Assembly: GCA_900539325.1 (NCBI GenBank)
Contig: UQCC01000005.1
Location: forward strand, 62,001-126,000
Source: an uncultured Eubacterium sp.
Lineage (GTDB): Bacteria > Bacillota > Clostridia > Oscillospirales > Acutalibacteraceae
Length of the DNA: 64,000 bases
Reading direction: 5' to 3'
The notes beneath the pieces are model-generated. The model worked only from the letters and a program-made list of their open reading frames with translations, ran no database searches and was not told where the DNA came from. Made by a program: the position numbers and the translations under genes. This document shows, piece after piece, positions 16,097-25,062 of this stretch (positions are counted from its first letter, which is position 1; the number at the start of each line of letters is the position of its first letter).

Positions 16097-17743
16097 CTAC
16101 GCATTTATAATTGATGAAATTGTTTGTCTTATTTCTTCAAGGCGAGCCTTTGCTTTGCTCTTATCGGGGTCAACGATTGAATAGTAAACCTTGATTTTTG
16201 GCTCTGTACCGCTTGGGCGAACTGCCATCCACGAACCGTCATTGAAAATATACTTGAGCACATTTTCCTTTGGCAAATCTCGGACACCGTCCTTGAAGTC
16301 AACTATCTCCTTAATATCAGGCAAAAGTGCTGTGCCTTTATTTCTAAATTCGACCATAAGGTTTTGAATTTTTTCGGCACCGTCTTTGCCATTTAAGACA
16401 AAGCTGTCGAGGAAATCAAGATAATAGCCGTATTCGTCACAAATATCATCAAGGCCGTCAACAAGGGTTTTGCCTTGATTTTTGTACCAAGCCGCCATTT
16501 CGCAAACAAGCATTGAAGAAACAACGCCGTCTTTGTCCCTTGCGTGAGTACCGACAAGATAGCCGTATGATTCCTCATAGCCGATAACGAATTCCTTATC
16601 GCCCGATTCCTCATACTTATTGATTTTATCACCGATATACTTAAAGCCGGTTAAGGTTTCATCAACCTGCAAGCCGAACTTTCTGCCGATATTTGCTCCG
16701 AGTTCGGAAGTTACAATTGTTTTTACAAGTGTAGATTTTTGATTAAGACTGTCCTTTTTCATAGTTAACACAAAGTTGACGAGAAGCGCACCCGTTTGGT
16801 TACCTGTTAAAAGAACATACTCGCCGTTGTGTTTTACGGCAACGCCGACCCTGTCGCAATCCGGGTCTGTGCCGAGAACGATGTCGGCATCCTTTTCTTT
16901 GGCAAGTTCAATGCCGAGAGTCAATGCCTTTCTGTCCTCAGGATTCGGTGAAAATACTGTTGGGAAATTGCCGTCCGGTTTTTCCTGTTCGGAAACGATA
17001 TAAACCGTTTTACCCTCGAGCACCTTACGAACGGGAAGATTGCCGGTGCCGTGAAGCGGAGTGTAAACAATCTTCAATTCGCTTTGCTCATTATAAAGCG
17101 ACTGAGTTTTTACAGCCTTGATGAACTCATCGAAAAGTTCGTCATAAACGCCCACAATCATACCGTCGGCAACATATTCGTCAACGGTTTTTACTTCATT
17201 ATACACAGATGAATAATCATCAACAGCGTTTATATATGAAAGCACTTCTTTTGCATCATCGGTGCAAAGCTGACAGCCGGTATTGTCATAAGCTTTATAA
17301 CCGTTATATTCCTTTGGATTATGAGAAGCAGTAATCATTACACCTGCGTTGCAATGCAAATATCTTGTTGCAAACGAAAGCATAGGAACAGGAACTATTT
17401 TGGTATAAGCATAGACCTTGATGCCCTGAGAAGCAAAAACTCTTGCACTGTCCCACTCAAACGCACTTGAATTAAGACGGGAATCACATGCAATGGCTAC
17501 GCTGATTTCACCGTTATACTTATCTTTCAAATATTTTGCAAATCCGAGTGAAGCTCTGCCTACGGTATACGAATTCATTCGGTTTGTTCCTGCGCCCATA
17601 ATACCACGAAGTCCGCCCGTACCGAACGCCAAATCCTTATAAAATCTATCCTCGATTTCTTTTTTATCGGTGACAGATTCAAGTTCTTTTTTTGTATTTT
17701 CATCAAAAGTAAGCCACAAATTATATTTTTCTTTAATATTCAT
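16097..17743 (-). CDS. Phosphoglucomutase/phosphomannomutase
   Basis: A 548-residue alpha-D-phosphohexomutase. It interconverts hexose 1- and 6-phosphates (glucose, mannose or both). Visible motifs are the catalytic serine in TASHNPKEYNGYKAY (about residue 140), the metal-binding loop GTDPDCDRVGVAV (about 280-292), the sugar-specificity loop GYEESYGYLVG, and the phosphate-binding RPSGTEPKIKVYY near the end. The size fits the PgcA/PgmB type of Firmicutes. It heads the operon with the NifU-like, GH38, small membrane and cca genes. The mannosidase next door suggests mannose phosphates could be one substrate. Confidence 0.93.
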   Translation of the reverse strand: MNIKEKYNLWLTFDENTKKELESVTDKKEIEDRFYKDLAFGTGGLRGIMGAGTNRMNSYTVGRASLGFAKYLKDKYNGEISVAIACDSRLNSSAFEWDSARVFASQGIKVYAYTKIVPVPMLSFATRYLHCNAGVMITASHNPKEYNGYKAYDNTGCQLCTDDAKEVLSYINAVDDYSSVYNEVKTVDEYVADGMIVGVYDELFDEFIKAVKTQSLYNEQSELKIVYTPLHGTGNLPVRKVLEGKTVYIVSEQEKPDGNFPTVFSPNPEDRKALTLGIELAKEKDADIVLGTDPDCDRVGVAVKHNGEYVLLTGNQTGALLVNFVLTMKKDSLNQKSTLVKTIVTSELGANIGRKFGLQVDETLTGFKYIGDKINKYEESGDKEFVIGYEESYGYLVGTHARDKDGVVSSMLVCEMAAWYKNQGKTLVDGLDDICDEYGYYLDFLDSFVLNGKDGAEKIQNLMVEFRNKGTALLPDIKEIVDFKDGVRDLPKENVLKYIFNDGSWMAVRPSGTEPKIKVYYSIVDPDKSKAKARLEEIRQTISSIINA

Positions 17744-17822
17744 AAATTCCTCCGTACCTGTTTACTTTTAAATCTGCATTTTATATTAAGCAAATGCAAA
17801 CTCAGCAGGCTTATTATACAAC

Positions 17823-17852
17823 AAAAGAGGTAGACAGGTCTACCTCTTTTTT
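17823..17852 (-). terminator. Terminator of the GPH transporter gene
   Basis: A perfect 13-base inverted repeat (AAAAGAGGTAGAC and its complement) with A/T runs on both sides, 15 bases after the transporter stop. It separates the transporter from the downstream pgm operon. Confidence 0.9.
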
Positions 17853-17866
17853 GTATTAATAATAAA

Positions 17867-20431
17867 TTATTTATTTTTTTTAGCAGATTTCTTAGCAGCC
17901 TTTTCTGCCTTGCGGCGTTCAAGTTCTGCCTTTTCTTCTTCCATACGCTTTGCTTCTTCTTCAGCTTCTGCCTTTTCTGCAATCGCTACATTTTTCTTAG
18001 CGATATCATACTGAGCAGCGATTTCGTCAAAGTGAGAGAAGTTTTCCTGCTGAGTCAAGCACTTTTTAGCATCAACATACGGTTTTGCGGCACGGTTAAA
18101 CTGTGCGTGCTTATCCATTTCTGCCTTTGAAAGTTTACGAACTTCCTTACGCTCTTCGGAATACTTTTTAATTTCTGCTTTAAGTCTTGAAACTTCTGCA
18201 GAGTCCTTATCTTTTCTTGCAATATGGCTGAGTTTTGCAAGTTCTTCAATCTTTTCGTCAAGCTCGTCTTCCTTATTGAAATACTGTTCAATAGTTTCAA
18301 AGCCGAGTTCCTTGAATTCGTTAACAAAACCAAAGTACTTGTTATAAGCCTTAACAGCCGAAATTTGAGTTTTTGCAAGTTCGATATAGAACTTTCTGAT
18401 TTCTTTTTCTTCTTCGGTGTTCTTTGGCATAGCCTTTGCCTGTGCAAGCTTTGACTTTGCTTCTTCAAGAGAAGTATTTTTGATACCGTCAAGACCTGCT
18501 TCATAAATCTTATTGTAAGCTTCAAGCTTATGCTTACCGAGTTCGGAATTAAACTTGTTAAGTTCATCTACAACGAACTTTGAAACTTCAATTTCTTCGT
18601 TAAATTCAAGGGCTTCTCTGTATGCTTTTTTAGCTGCTTTACGCTCTGCCTTGTCGGATATGCCTTTATATGATGACTTGTCAACAACCTTTGGTGTTGC
18701 AACTGCCATTTCCTTGGCATTGTTAACAAGGTCAATCATTTCAACAATGTCTTTATCCTTCATAGCGTTGTTGCCATAGTCCTCGAATACGGCACGAACC
18801 TTAAGAACGCGAACATATGACTTTTGCTTCTTTTCTGTTAAATCATAGAAGAAGAACGGAATAACATTGAGTGTTGCACCTACAGCGGCAACAAGAACCA
18901 AAACACGAAGAAGCGGCAACAAAATACCGTCTACATTATAAAGAGCCGATGATGGGTTTGTGAAATTGTTTTGACCGCTTGCAAGTTGGTCTGAAAGCAT
19001 TTGACCGATTGTTTGCTGTGAACCCGGAAGAATTCTTGACATAAGTCCGGAATCGCCTGTAACTTTTTGTGCCATAGCGGCAGTCATACCGTATTTTTCC
19101 TGAAGTGCAGGAAGAACACCGGCAGTAATAAGAGTGATAACACTGCCGATAGCGGCAACTGCTGCAAACATACCATCGATACGCTCGCCTGTCTTGTACT
19201 GCTGATAGTCACGAATATCGGCTTGAATTGATGGGTTGAGAATATGAGCAAACGCACCGACAATACCGTTGAGGTAAAGGCATGCAAGAACTGCCCAAAT
19301 TACATAGTTTCTTATGTTACCGTCCGGAGCGGCAGAGCTGTGGAAGAACGGATACATACAAAGAATGAACATAATGTTGAAAAGATTTGTAACAATCTGA
19401 ACCTTTTTCTTACCCCATTTTCTGATACAAAGCGGAGCAAGGAGCATACCCCAAAGGGAGGCGTTGCCGTAGACGGCGGTTATGATTGCATATGTAGGCT
19501 GCGAGCAGGCACCGCCGTAGTTACAAAGCCAATAAAGAATGTTGGAATACGCTGTTTCAAGGAAGCCGATCCATGTAGCAAGCGAAATAATCCAGAAATA
19601 CTTGTTCTTTGCAACTTCACGAAGTGCATCTGTAAATTTAATCTGAATAACGTGAGTTTTAGCCTGAATAATCTTTTCCTGAGTATTTGCATAAACAACA
19701 AATACAAGAAGTGTACCTATAACACCGATAACAGGGAAAGCAATTCTGTAAACCTTAATATCTGTTTGGTTTGTCTTAAGCATTGCTGCAATAAGAGGAA
19801 TGATAAGGTTATATACGGTTGGACCGAATGAATAAATTACACTCTTAATTGATGCTACATCGGCACGCTCCTGTGAGTTTGGAGAAAGTACGTGAATAAG
19901 GTTTTCATAAGCATCATAGAAGAAGTTGTAGAAAAACTGAAGTGCAATGTTAAATGCAAGAATAACCGCACACTTTGCGATATATTCACTGCTTTTACCA
20001 AACATCTGACCGTCACCGACGATAAGATGAAGTTTGTCATACGGGAACCATACCATTGCTACAAATATAATTGAACAAGGAATACCCATTCTTAAAAGAT
20101 AAGGTCGATACTTACCTGCTTTGTTACGGGTATTATCTACAATATTGGCACGAAGGCCCGTAAGCGGAATACCCGACAAAATTGCGATAACATACATAAT
20201 GTACATATCGGTAAGACCGATACCGATTGTACCGGACAAGAATACGTTTGTAGCACCCAAAATACATGGATAGCTCATACAAACAATTAAATAAGCACCT
20301 ATACCGCCAAAGGCGTATGAGGCAATTTCCTTAAAGGACATATATCTGCCCTTTGCAGGCTTTTTCCAGTAATATTTAACTTGATCAAGCAAGCCTTTAA
20401 CCTTACCGGAAAGCTGTGTTTTTTCAGCCAT
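17867..20431 (-). CDS. GPH-type MFS sugar:cation symporter with long charged cytoplasmic tail
   Basis: An 854-residue protein. Residues about 25-530 form a major-facilitator transporter of the glycoside-pentoside-hexuronide type (about 12 membrane segments; MSFKEIASYAFGGIGAYLI start, ADIRDYQQYKTGERIDGMFAA between the halves). From about residue 530 to 854 follows a 325-residue, highly charged tail predicted to be helical and coiled-coil, ending in an Ala/Glu/Lys-rich stretch. Ordinary GPH transporters are about 450-500 residues and some carry a IIA domain at this place; this tail is not a IIA domain. The substrate is unknown; neighbouring glycosidases suggest an oligosaccharide. It has its own promoter and terminator. 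Confidence 0.85.
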   Translation of the reverse strand: MAEKTQLSGKVKGLLDQVKYYWKKPAKGRYMSFKEIASYAFGGIGAYLIVCMSYPCILGATNVFLSGTIGIGLTDMYIMYVIAILSGIPLTGLRANIVDNTRNKAGKYRPYLLRMGIPCSIIFVAMVWFPYDKLHLIVGDGQMFGKSSEYIAKCAVILAFNIALQFFYNFFYDAYENLIHVLSPNSQERADVASIKSVIYSFGPTVYNLIIPLIAAMLKTNQTDIKVYRIAFPVIGVIGTLLVFVVYANTQEKIIQAKTHVIQIKFTDALREVAKNKYFWIISLATWIGFLETAYSNILYWLCNYGGACSQPTYAIITAVYGNASLWGMLLAPLCIRKWGKKKVQIVTNLFNIMFILCMYPFFHSSAAPDGNIRNYVIWAVLACLYLNGIVGAFAHILNPSIQADIRDYQQYKTGERIDGMFAAVAAIGSVITLITAGVLPALQEKYGMTAAMAQKVTGDSGLMSRILPGSQQTIGQMLSDQLASGQNNFTNPSSALYNVDGILLPLLRVLVLVAAVGATLNVIPFFFYDLTEKKQKSYVRVLKVRAVFEDYGNNAMKDKDIVEMIDLVNNAKEMAVATPKVVDKSSYKGISDKAERKAAKKAYREALEFNEEIEVSKFVVDELNKFNSELGKHKLEAYNKIYEAGLDGIKNTSLEEAKSKLAQAKAMPKNTEEEKEIRKFYIELAKTQISAVKAYNKYFGFVNEFKELGFETIEQYFNKEDELDEKIEELAKLSHIARKDKDSAEVSRLKAEIKKYSEERKEVRKLSKAEMDKHAQFNRAAKPYVDAKKCLTQQENFSHFDEIAAQYDIAKKNVAIAEKAEAEEEAKRMEEEKAELERRKAEKAAKKSAKKNK

Positions 20432-20462
20432 ATAAATTTACTCCTTTACAAATACTTCCAAT

Positions 20463-20491
20463 ATGATAACACATCTTGTAAATAAATACAA
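20463..20491 (-). promoter_or_regulatory. Promoter of the GPH transporter gene
   Basis: On the minus strand, TTGTAT (20486-20491), a 17-base spacer and TATCAT (20463-20468), about 32 bases before the ATG; an AAAGGAG site follows. Confidence 0.55.
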
Positions 20492-20563
20492 GAAAATAAA
20501 ATAAAAAGTAAAAAAATTATACAAGTTGAATATTTTATGTAAAAAATGAGAAATCAAAGTCGA

Positions 20564-21271
20564 TTAAACATTGATTGCAGATAAAACCTTGCCAACCTTA
20601 TCGTGAATAACCAAATCAGCCATTGAATCGGCAGGAGTCGGGTCACGATTGATGAGAACAAAATATTTGCCGCAAAAATATCTGATAAATCCTGCAGCCG
20701 GATAAACATTCAGAGAAGTGCCGGCAACAATCAGGCAATCAGCATTTTTGATAGCATTAATTGCTCCGCTGACGGTATTATCATCAAGACCTTCCTCATA
20801 AAGCACAACATCGGGTTTAATAATTCCACCGCAATTACATCTCGGAACACCCTTACTGCTTTTAATGTATTCGGCATTATAAAACTTATGACAGCTTGTA
20901 CAGTAATTTCTGTGCACGCTTCCATGAAGCTCAAATACATTTTTACAGCCTGCCTTTTGATGAAGTCCGTCAATATTCTGTGTTACAACAGCCGTTAACT
21001 TACCTGCCTGTTCAAGCTCGGCAAGTTTTAAATGAGCGGCATTCGGCTCAGCATCAAGTGCAAGCATTTTATCTCTGTAAAAATCATAAAAATATTCGGT
21101 GTGAGCATTAAAAAAAGTATGGCTCAAAATTTCTTCGGGCGGATAATCATATTTTTGATTATACAAACCGTCTACGGAACGAAAATCGGGTATACCGCTT
21201 TCGGTAGACACACCTGCACCGCCGAAAAAGACTATATTATTGCTTTCGTTAATTATTTGTTGAAGTTGCAT
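20564..21271 (-). CDS. NAD-dependent protein deacylase, Sir2 family
   Basis: A 235-residue sirtuin that removes acyl groups from lysines using NAD. Motifs are complete: GGAGVSTESGIPDFRS (NAD binding), TQNIDGLHQKAG, catalytic His in ELHGS, four zinc cysteines (CTSC and CNC with a preceding spacer), and GTSLNVYPAA. The frame could start at 21325, but the ATG at 21271 has AGGAG 8 bases upstream and begins where the family begins (MQLQQIINESNNIVFFGGAG). It follows the fucosidase gene by about 100 bases, which hold a small palindromic repeat. Confidence 0.92.
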   Translation of the reverse strand: MQLQQIINESNNIVFFGGAGVSTESGIPDFRSVDGLYNQKYDYPPEEILSHTFFNAHTEYFYDFYRDKMLALDAEPNAAHLKLAELEQAGKLTAVVTQNIDGLHQKAGCKNVFELHGSVHRNYCTSCHKFYNAEYIKSSKGVPRCNCGGIIKPDVVLYEEGLDDNTVSGAINAIKNADCLIVAGTSLNVYPAAGFIRYFCGKYFVLINRDPTPADSMADLVIHDKVGKVLSAINV

Positions 21272-21331
21272 TGATATGACTCCTTTGATAACTTGCATAA
21301 TAGTATTTCTTTTATTTCCGCACAAAGTACA

Positions 21332-21360
21332 GACGGCTCCCTTATGTAAAGGGAGTCGTC
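21332..21360 (-). repeat. Short palindromic repeat after the fucosidase gene
   Basis: GACGGCTCCCTT and its near-complement AAGGGAGTCGTC flank a 5-base loop, 13 bases after the fucosidase stop. It matches the GGCTCCCCTT...AAGAGGAGCC half of the dispersed repeat family and may act as a transcription terminator, although no long T run follows. Confidence 0.55.
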
Positions 21361-21373
21361 GATAACGAATGCT

Positions 21374-22753
21374 TTATTCATAAAATCCGATTTGCTTGAT
21401 GTGCGGAGTTGAACGGCTTTGACGGATAACAAGAACTGCACCGGTTGCCTTTTTGTTAAGCTTAACGATTTTCTTTGCGCCAATGATAGTGCCCTGATAA
21501 GCACGCTTGTAACCGCCGTTTGGCTTTTTAAGATAAAGGTCGAACTTTTCTATTCTCTGCGAACAGGTCAAATCCTCGCTGATTACAAAATATTTAAGCT
21601 TCTTTGCGGAATCAAAGTTAAATTCAAGATAACCTTGGTCTTGTTTGAGTTCACCGATATTCTGTTCCAAAACAGGATTTTCTGTAATACCATTAATTTT
21701 TTCACCGAGAGCTTTAAGTGCTCTTACATCCTTTGAACAGATAACGCCCCTATCCGTTGGCGGAACATTAAGCAGAAGAGTACAGTTGTTACCGACAGAT
21801 TTGAGATAAATATTGAAAAGGCGTCTTGCACTTTTAACGGTTTTATCGTCCTTTTTATGATAGAACCAACCCTTACGGATTGAAACATCAACCTCGGCAG
21901 GATACCAAGAAAGAAATGCATTGCTCTTGAGAATTTTTCTTGAACCTAAGTCCTCGTCCATAGTATCTACCTTTTGAAGTCTCGCGGCATCGCCCTCTGC
22001 ATTTTGGCTGTTCTTTTCGATAGCTTCGCATTGTTTGAGAGAAGCCGGAACAACGGAATATTCATTTTTTCTTGCCTTACCCGCTTCGTTACCTACCCAG
22101 CGGATATCCTCACCGCAGATAGCAATATTTGCATTTGGTTGCATTGTGCGGATAAGTTTGTAATATCTTTGCCAATCGTATGTAAAGGCTTTTGCGTTTG
22201 CGCCCTTTGCACCGTCAAACCAAACCTCGAAAAGTTCGCCGTAATTACCGCAAAGTTCGGTAAGCTGACGAATAAAATAATCGTTGTACTGCTCTGTGCC
22301 GTAAGTCGGCTCGTGCATATCCCACGGTGAAAGATAAACACCGAATTCAATGCCCTGCTTGTGACATTCATCCGATACGGCCTTTACAATATCCTTACCC
22401 ATCGGACTGTTCATAACATTAAAATCGGTTGTACCGGTATTCCAAAGACAGAAGCCGTCATGGTGCTTACAGGTGAGAATAACACCTGTCATACCAGCCG
22501 CCTTAACGGTTTTTACCCATTGTTCCGGCTTGATTTTTGTAATATCAAAATCCGTAGCGACTTCGCTTCCGCAACCCCATTCTCTGTCATTAGCAGTGTT
22601 CATACCGAAATGGAAAAATCCATAAAAAGGCTTCTCCTGAAGTCTTACCTGACTCGGAGTAGGCACAACGGAAATATATCTCTGTACTTCTTCATCATTA
22701 AGAGCAAAGCCGTTGTTGTCGGTTGTCCAGTTTTTATCAAGTTTCATATTCAT
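21374..22753 (-). CDS. Alpha-L-fucosidase, glycoside hydrolase family 29
   Basis: A 459-residue GH29 enzyme that removes alpha-L-fucose from glycans. Visible signatures are YGFFHFGMNT, TCKHHDGFCLWNT (substrate-binding His pair), and the nucleophile Asp in FEVWFDGAKG (about residue 185). LLLNVPPTDRG closes the barrel, and a C-terminal beta domain follows. No signal peptide is present, so it should be cytoplasmic. With GH38 in the neighbouring operon it suggests use of fucosylated or mannosylated oligosaccharides, possibly host-derived. Confidence 0.9.
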   Translation of the reverse strand: MNMKLDKNWTTDNNGFALNDEEVQRYISVVPTPSQVRLQEKPFYGFFHFGMNTANDREWGCGSEVATDFDITKIKPEQWVKTVKAAGMTGVILTCKHHDGFCLWNTGTTDFNVMNSPMGKDIVKAVSDECHKQGIEFGVYLSPWDMHEPTYGTEQYNDYFIRQLTELCGNYGELFEVWFDGAKGANAKAFTYDWQRYYKLIRTMQPNANIAICGEDIRWVGNEAGKARKNEYSVVPASLKQCEAIEKNSQNAEGDAARLQKVDTMDEDLGSRKILKSNAFLSWYPAEVDVSIRKGWFYHKKDDKTVKSARRLFNIYLKSVGNNCTLLLNVPPTDRGVICSKDVRALKALGEKINGITENPVLEQNIGELKQDQGYLEFNFDSAKKLKYFVISEDLTCSQRIEKFDLYLKKPNGGYKRAYQGTIIGAKKIVKLNKKATGAVLVIRQSRSTPHIKQIGFYE

Positions 22754-22789
22754 AGCAATATACCACCATAATTGATTTTATACTCTTTA

Positions 22790-22818
22790 ACTATACCATT
22801 ATTTTAACAATTCGTCAA
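22790..22818 (-). promoter_or_regulatory. Promoter of the fucosidase gene
   Basis: On the minus strand, TTGACG (22813-22818), a 17-base spacer and TATAGT (22790-22795). It begins directly behind the groEL terminator. Confidence 0.65.
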
Positions 22819-22851
22819 CAAAAAAACTCCCTTGGGCGAACCCAAGAGAGT
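22819..22851 (-). terminator. Terminator of groES-groEL
   Basis: An 11-base stem with one mismatch (ACTCCCTTGGG / CCCAAGAGAGT), loop CGAA, followed on the minus strand by TTTTTTT. Confidence 0.88.
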
Positions 22852-22887
22852 CTTTGAAATATATTGGAGTAAATCTGAAAAATCGGA

Positions 22888-24525
22888 TTAATACATACCA
22901 CCCTGTGATGCTGCTGCCATAGCTGCTGCCTGTGCCGCATCTGCCTGAGGGTCTTTGATATCCGTTACAAGTGATTCTGTTGTGAGAACCATTGCTGCAA
23001 CGGAAGCGGCGTTTTGAAGTGCGGAACGGGTAACCTTTGCAGGGTCTACGATACCGTTTTCAATCATGTCAACATATTCGCCTGTTGCAAAGTTGCAACC
23101 AGTGCCGGCAGGGCTGTTCTTAATCTTATCAACGATTACAGAACCCTCCTCGCCTGCGTTTGCGGCGATTTGACGAACAGGTTCTTCAAGAGCCTTGAGA
23201 ACGATATTTACACCTGTCTTGTAATCTGCATCGTCTGTATCAAGAAGTGCCTGTGCGGCAGGAATAGCATTGATAAGAGCAACACCGCCGCCCGGTACGA
23301 TACCCTCTTCAACTGCTGCCTTTGTAGCTGCAAGAGCGTCCTCGATACGGAGTTTCTTTTCTTTCATTTCTGTTTCGGTAGCGGCACCAACCTTGATAAC
23401 TGCTACACCGCCTGCCATCTTTGCAAGTCTTTCCTGAAGCTTTTCTCTGTCAAAATCAGAAGTTGAATTTTCAATAGCTATTTTGATTTGAGATGTTCTT
23501 GCCTTGATGTCGTCGCTGTTGCCTGCACCGTCAACGATAATTGTATTTTCCTTTGTAACCTTAACCTGACGAGCCTGACCAAGCATAGCCATAGTTGTAT
23601 CCTTAAGTTCAAGACCGAGGTCGGAAGTGATTACCTGACCGCCTGTAAGAATTGCGATATCCTGAAGCATATCCTTTCTTCTGTCGCCAAAGCCCGGAGC
23701 CTTTACACATACGCAAGTGAATGTGCCACGGAGCTTGTTAAGAAGGATTGTTTGAAGAGCCTCGCCCTCAACATCTTCCGCAATGATAACAAGTTTCTTG
23801 CCTGCCTTGAGAACACTCTCAAGAAGAGGAAGAATATCCTGAACTGTTGAAATCTTCTTGTCTGTGATGAGGAGCATTGCGTCATCAATTACAGCTTCCA
23901 TCTTATCGGTATCCGTTACCATATAAGGTGAAATATAACCACGGTCAAACTGCATACCGTCTACAACCTCGCAAGTTGTTTCGGCTGTTTTTGATTCTTC
24001 AATAGTGATAACGCCGTCGGCTGTTACCTTTTCCATAGCTTCTGCGATAAGAGAGCCTACATATTCATCGGCAGCCGAAACAGTTGCAACTCTTGCGATG
24101 TCGGCATTGTCCTTTACTGCACGGCTTTGAGCCTTTACAGAATCAACAACTGCGTCAACCGCACCCTTAATGCCGTTTTTAACAGTCATTGGGTTTGCAC
24201 CTGCGGCAACATTTTTCATACCCTCTCTTACAAGAGCCTGAGCAAGAAGTGTTGCTGTTGTTGTGCCGTCACCCGCATCATCATTTGTCTTTGATGAAAC
24301 TTCCTTTACGAGTTGTGCACCCATATTTTCAAACGGGTTTTCAAGTTCTATTTCTTTTGCGATTGTAACACCGTCGTTTGTGATGAGCGGTGAACCATAT
24401 TTTTTGTCAAGGACTACATTTCTGCCCTTAGGACCGAGTGTAATCTTTACTGTATTTGCAAGTTTGTCAATACCTGCCTGAAGAGCCTTACGGGCTTCTT
24501 CGCCATAAATTATATCTTTTGCCAT
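22888..24525 (-). CDS. groEL: Chaperonin GroEL
   Basis: A 545-residue 60 kDa chaperonin subunit that folds proteins in an ATP-dependent double ring with GroES. The start MAKDIIYGEEARKALQ, the ATP-binding LGPKGRNVVLDKKYGSP and NDGVTIAKEIELE, DDAGDGTTTATLLAQ, and the GGM-type C-terminus (ASQGGMY) are all present. The frame is open to 24552, but the ATG at 24525 with AGGAGG 9 bases upstream gives the conserved N-terminus. It lies 19 bases after groES. Confidence 0.98.
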   Translation of the reverse strand: MAKDIIYGEEARKALQAGIDKLANTVKITLGPKGRNVVLDKKYGSPLITNDGVTIAKEIELENPFENMGAQLVKEVSSKTNDDAGDGTTTATLLAQALVREGMKNVAAGANPMTVKNGIKGAVDAVVDSVKAQSRAVKDNADIARVATVSAADEYVGSLIAEAMEKVTADGVITIEESKTAETTCEVVDGMQFDRGYISPYMVTDTDKMEAVIDDAMLLITDKKISTVQDILPLLESVLKAGKKLVIIAEDVEGEALQTILLNKLRGTFTCVCVKAPGFGDRRKDMLQDIAILTGGQVITSDLGLELKDTTMAMLGQARQVKVTKENTIIVDGAGNSDDIKARTSQIKIAIENSTSDFDREKLQERLAKMAGGVAVIKVGAATETEMKEKKLRIEDALAATKAAVEEGIVPGGGVALINAIPAAQALLDTDDADYKTGVNIVLKALEEPVRQIAANAGEEGSVIVDKIKNSPAGTGCNFATGEYVDMIENGIVDPAKVTRSALQNAASVAAMVLTTESLVTDIKDPQADAAQAAAMAAASQGGMY

Positions 24526-24544
24526 AGCTAAATTCCTCCTTATA

Positions 24545-24817
24545 TTACTCAACTACTGCAAGAACTTCTTTAACCTCAGTGATGGTGTATTCCTCACCGT
24601 CAAGCTTAACTTGTGTTCCCGAATACTTGCTGATAATAACCTTGTCGCCGACTTTAACGGTCATAGGATTTTTTTCTGTGCCCGGACCTACTGCAACAAC
24701 TTCGCTAACCTCAGGCTTTTCCTGTGCGGAAGCTGCAAGGATAAGACCCGATGCAGTTGTTTCCTCAGCCTTTACTTGTTTAAGCAGAACTCTGTCTGCA
24801 AGTGGCTTAATAGTCAT
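24545..24817 (-). CDS. groES: Co-chaperonin GroES
   Basis: A 90-residue GroES, the lid of the GroEL chamber. Typical segments are MTIKPLADRVLLKQVKAEE, the mobile loop ETTASGLILAASAQEKP, and GDKVIISKYSGTQVKLDGEEY. It is the first gene of the operon and is preceded by a CIRCE operator and a sigma-A type promoter, so repression by HrcA and induction on heat or unfolding stress is expected. Confidence 0.98.
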   Translation of the reverse strand: MTIKPLADRVLLKQVKAEETTASGLILAASAQEKPEVSEVVAVGPGTEKNPMTVKVGDKVIISKYSGTQVKLDGEEYTITEVKEVLAVVE

Positions 24818-24853
24818 AATATATCACCTCATTAAAAATTTACCATTTATGTG

Positions 24854-24880
24854 TTAGCACTCTTTATCTTCGAGTGCTAA
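24854..24880 (-). promoter_or_regulatory. CIRCE operator (HrcA binding site)
   Basis: A perfect inverted repeat TTAGCACTC-N9-GAGTGCTAA, the canonical HrcA operator of Firmicutes heat-shock operons. It lies 37 bases before the groES start, just downstream of the promoter. The hrcA gene is not in the window. Confidence 0.98.
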
Positions 24881-24885
24881 TATAT

Positions 24886-24913
24886 ATTTTAGCAATTTTT
24901 TCAAAAATGTCAA
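24886..24913 (-). promoter_or_regulatory. Promoter of groES-groEL
   Basis: On the minus strand, TTGACA (24908-24913), a 16-base spacer and TAAAAT (24886-24891), immediately upstream of the CIRCE element. Confidence 0.8.
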
Positions 24914-25012
24914 TAGGGTTCATAAATTATTTAAAAAATATACGATGTTTAATACATATTATACTTCAAGCACAAATAAAAAACAGGCGAAAATCGTCAC
25001 GCCCAAACAAAA

Positions 25013-25040
25013 TGACTTCCCTTGATAACAAGAGAAGTCA
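25013..25040 (-). repeat. Short palindromic repeat after the rRNA methyltransferase gene
   Basis: TGACTTCCCTTG and its near-complement CAAGAGAAGTCA form a hairpin 22 bases after the methyltransferase stop. It resembles the right half of the dispersed repeat family. The rest of 24914-25062 shows nothing I can identify. Confidence 0.45.
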
Positions 25041-25062
25041 AAATAGAAGTCTGAATCATTTA

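Noticed and set aside
17740..17982. A lysine-rich 80-codon frame overlapping the end of the GPH transporter gene and its terminator.
   Set aside because: It is an alternative frame of the transporter's Lys/Glu-rich tail and spans a strong terminator.
24914..25012. A possible small gene on the plus strand between groES and the methyltransferase gene.
   Set aside because: The frame lacks a ribosome binding site, runs through the repeat and into the methyltransferase gene on the other strand, and shows no family pattern.
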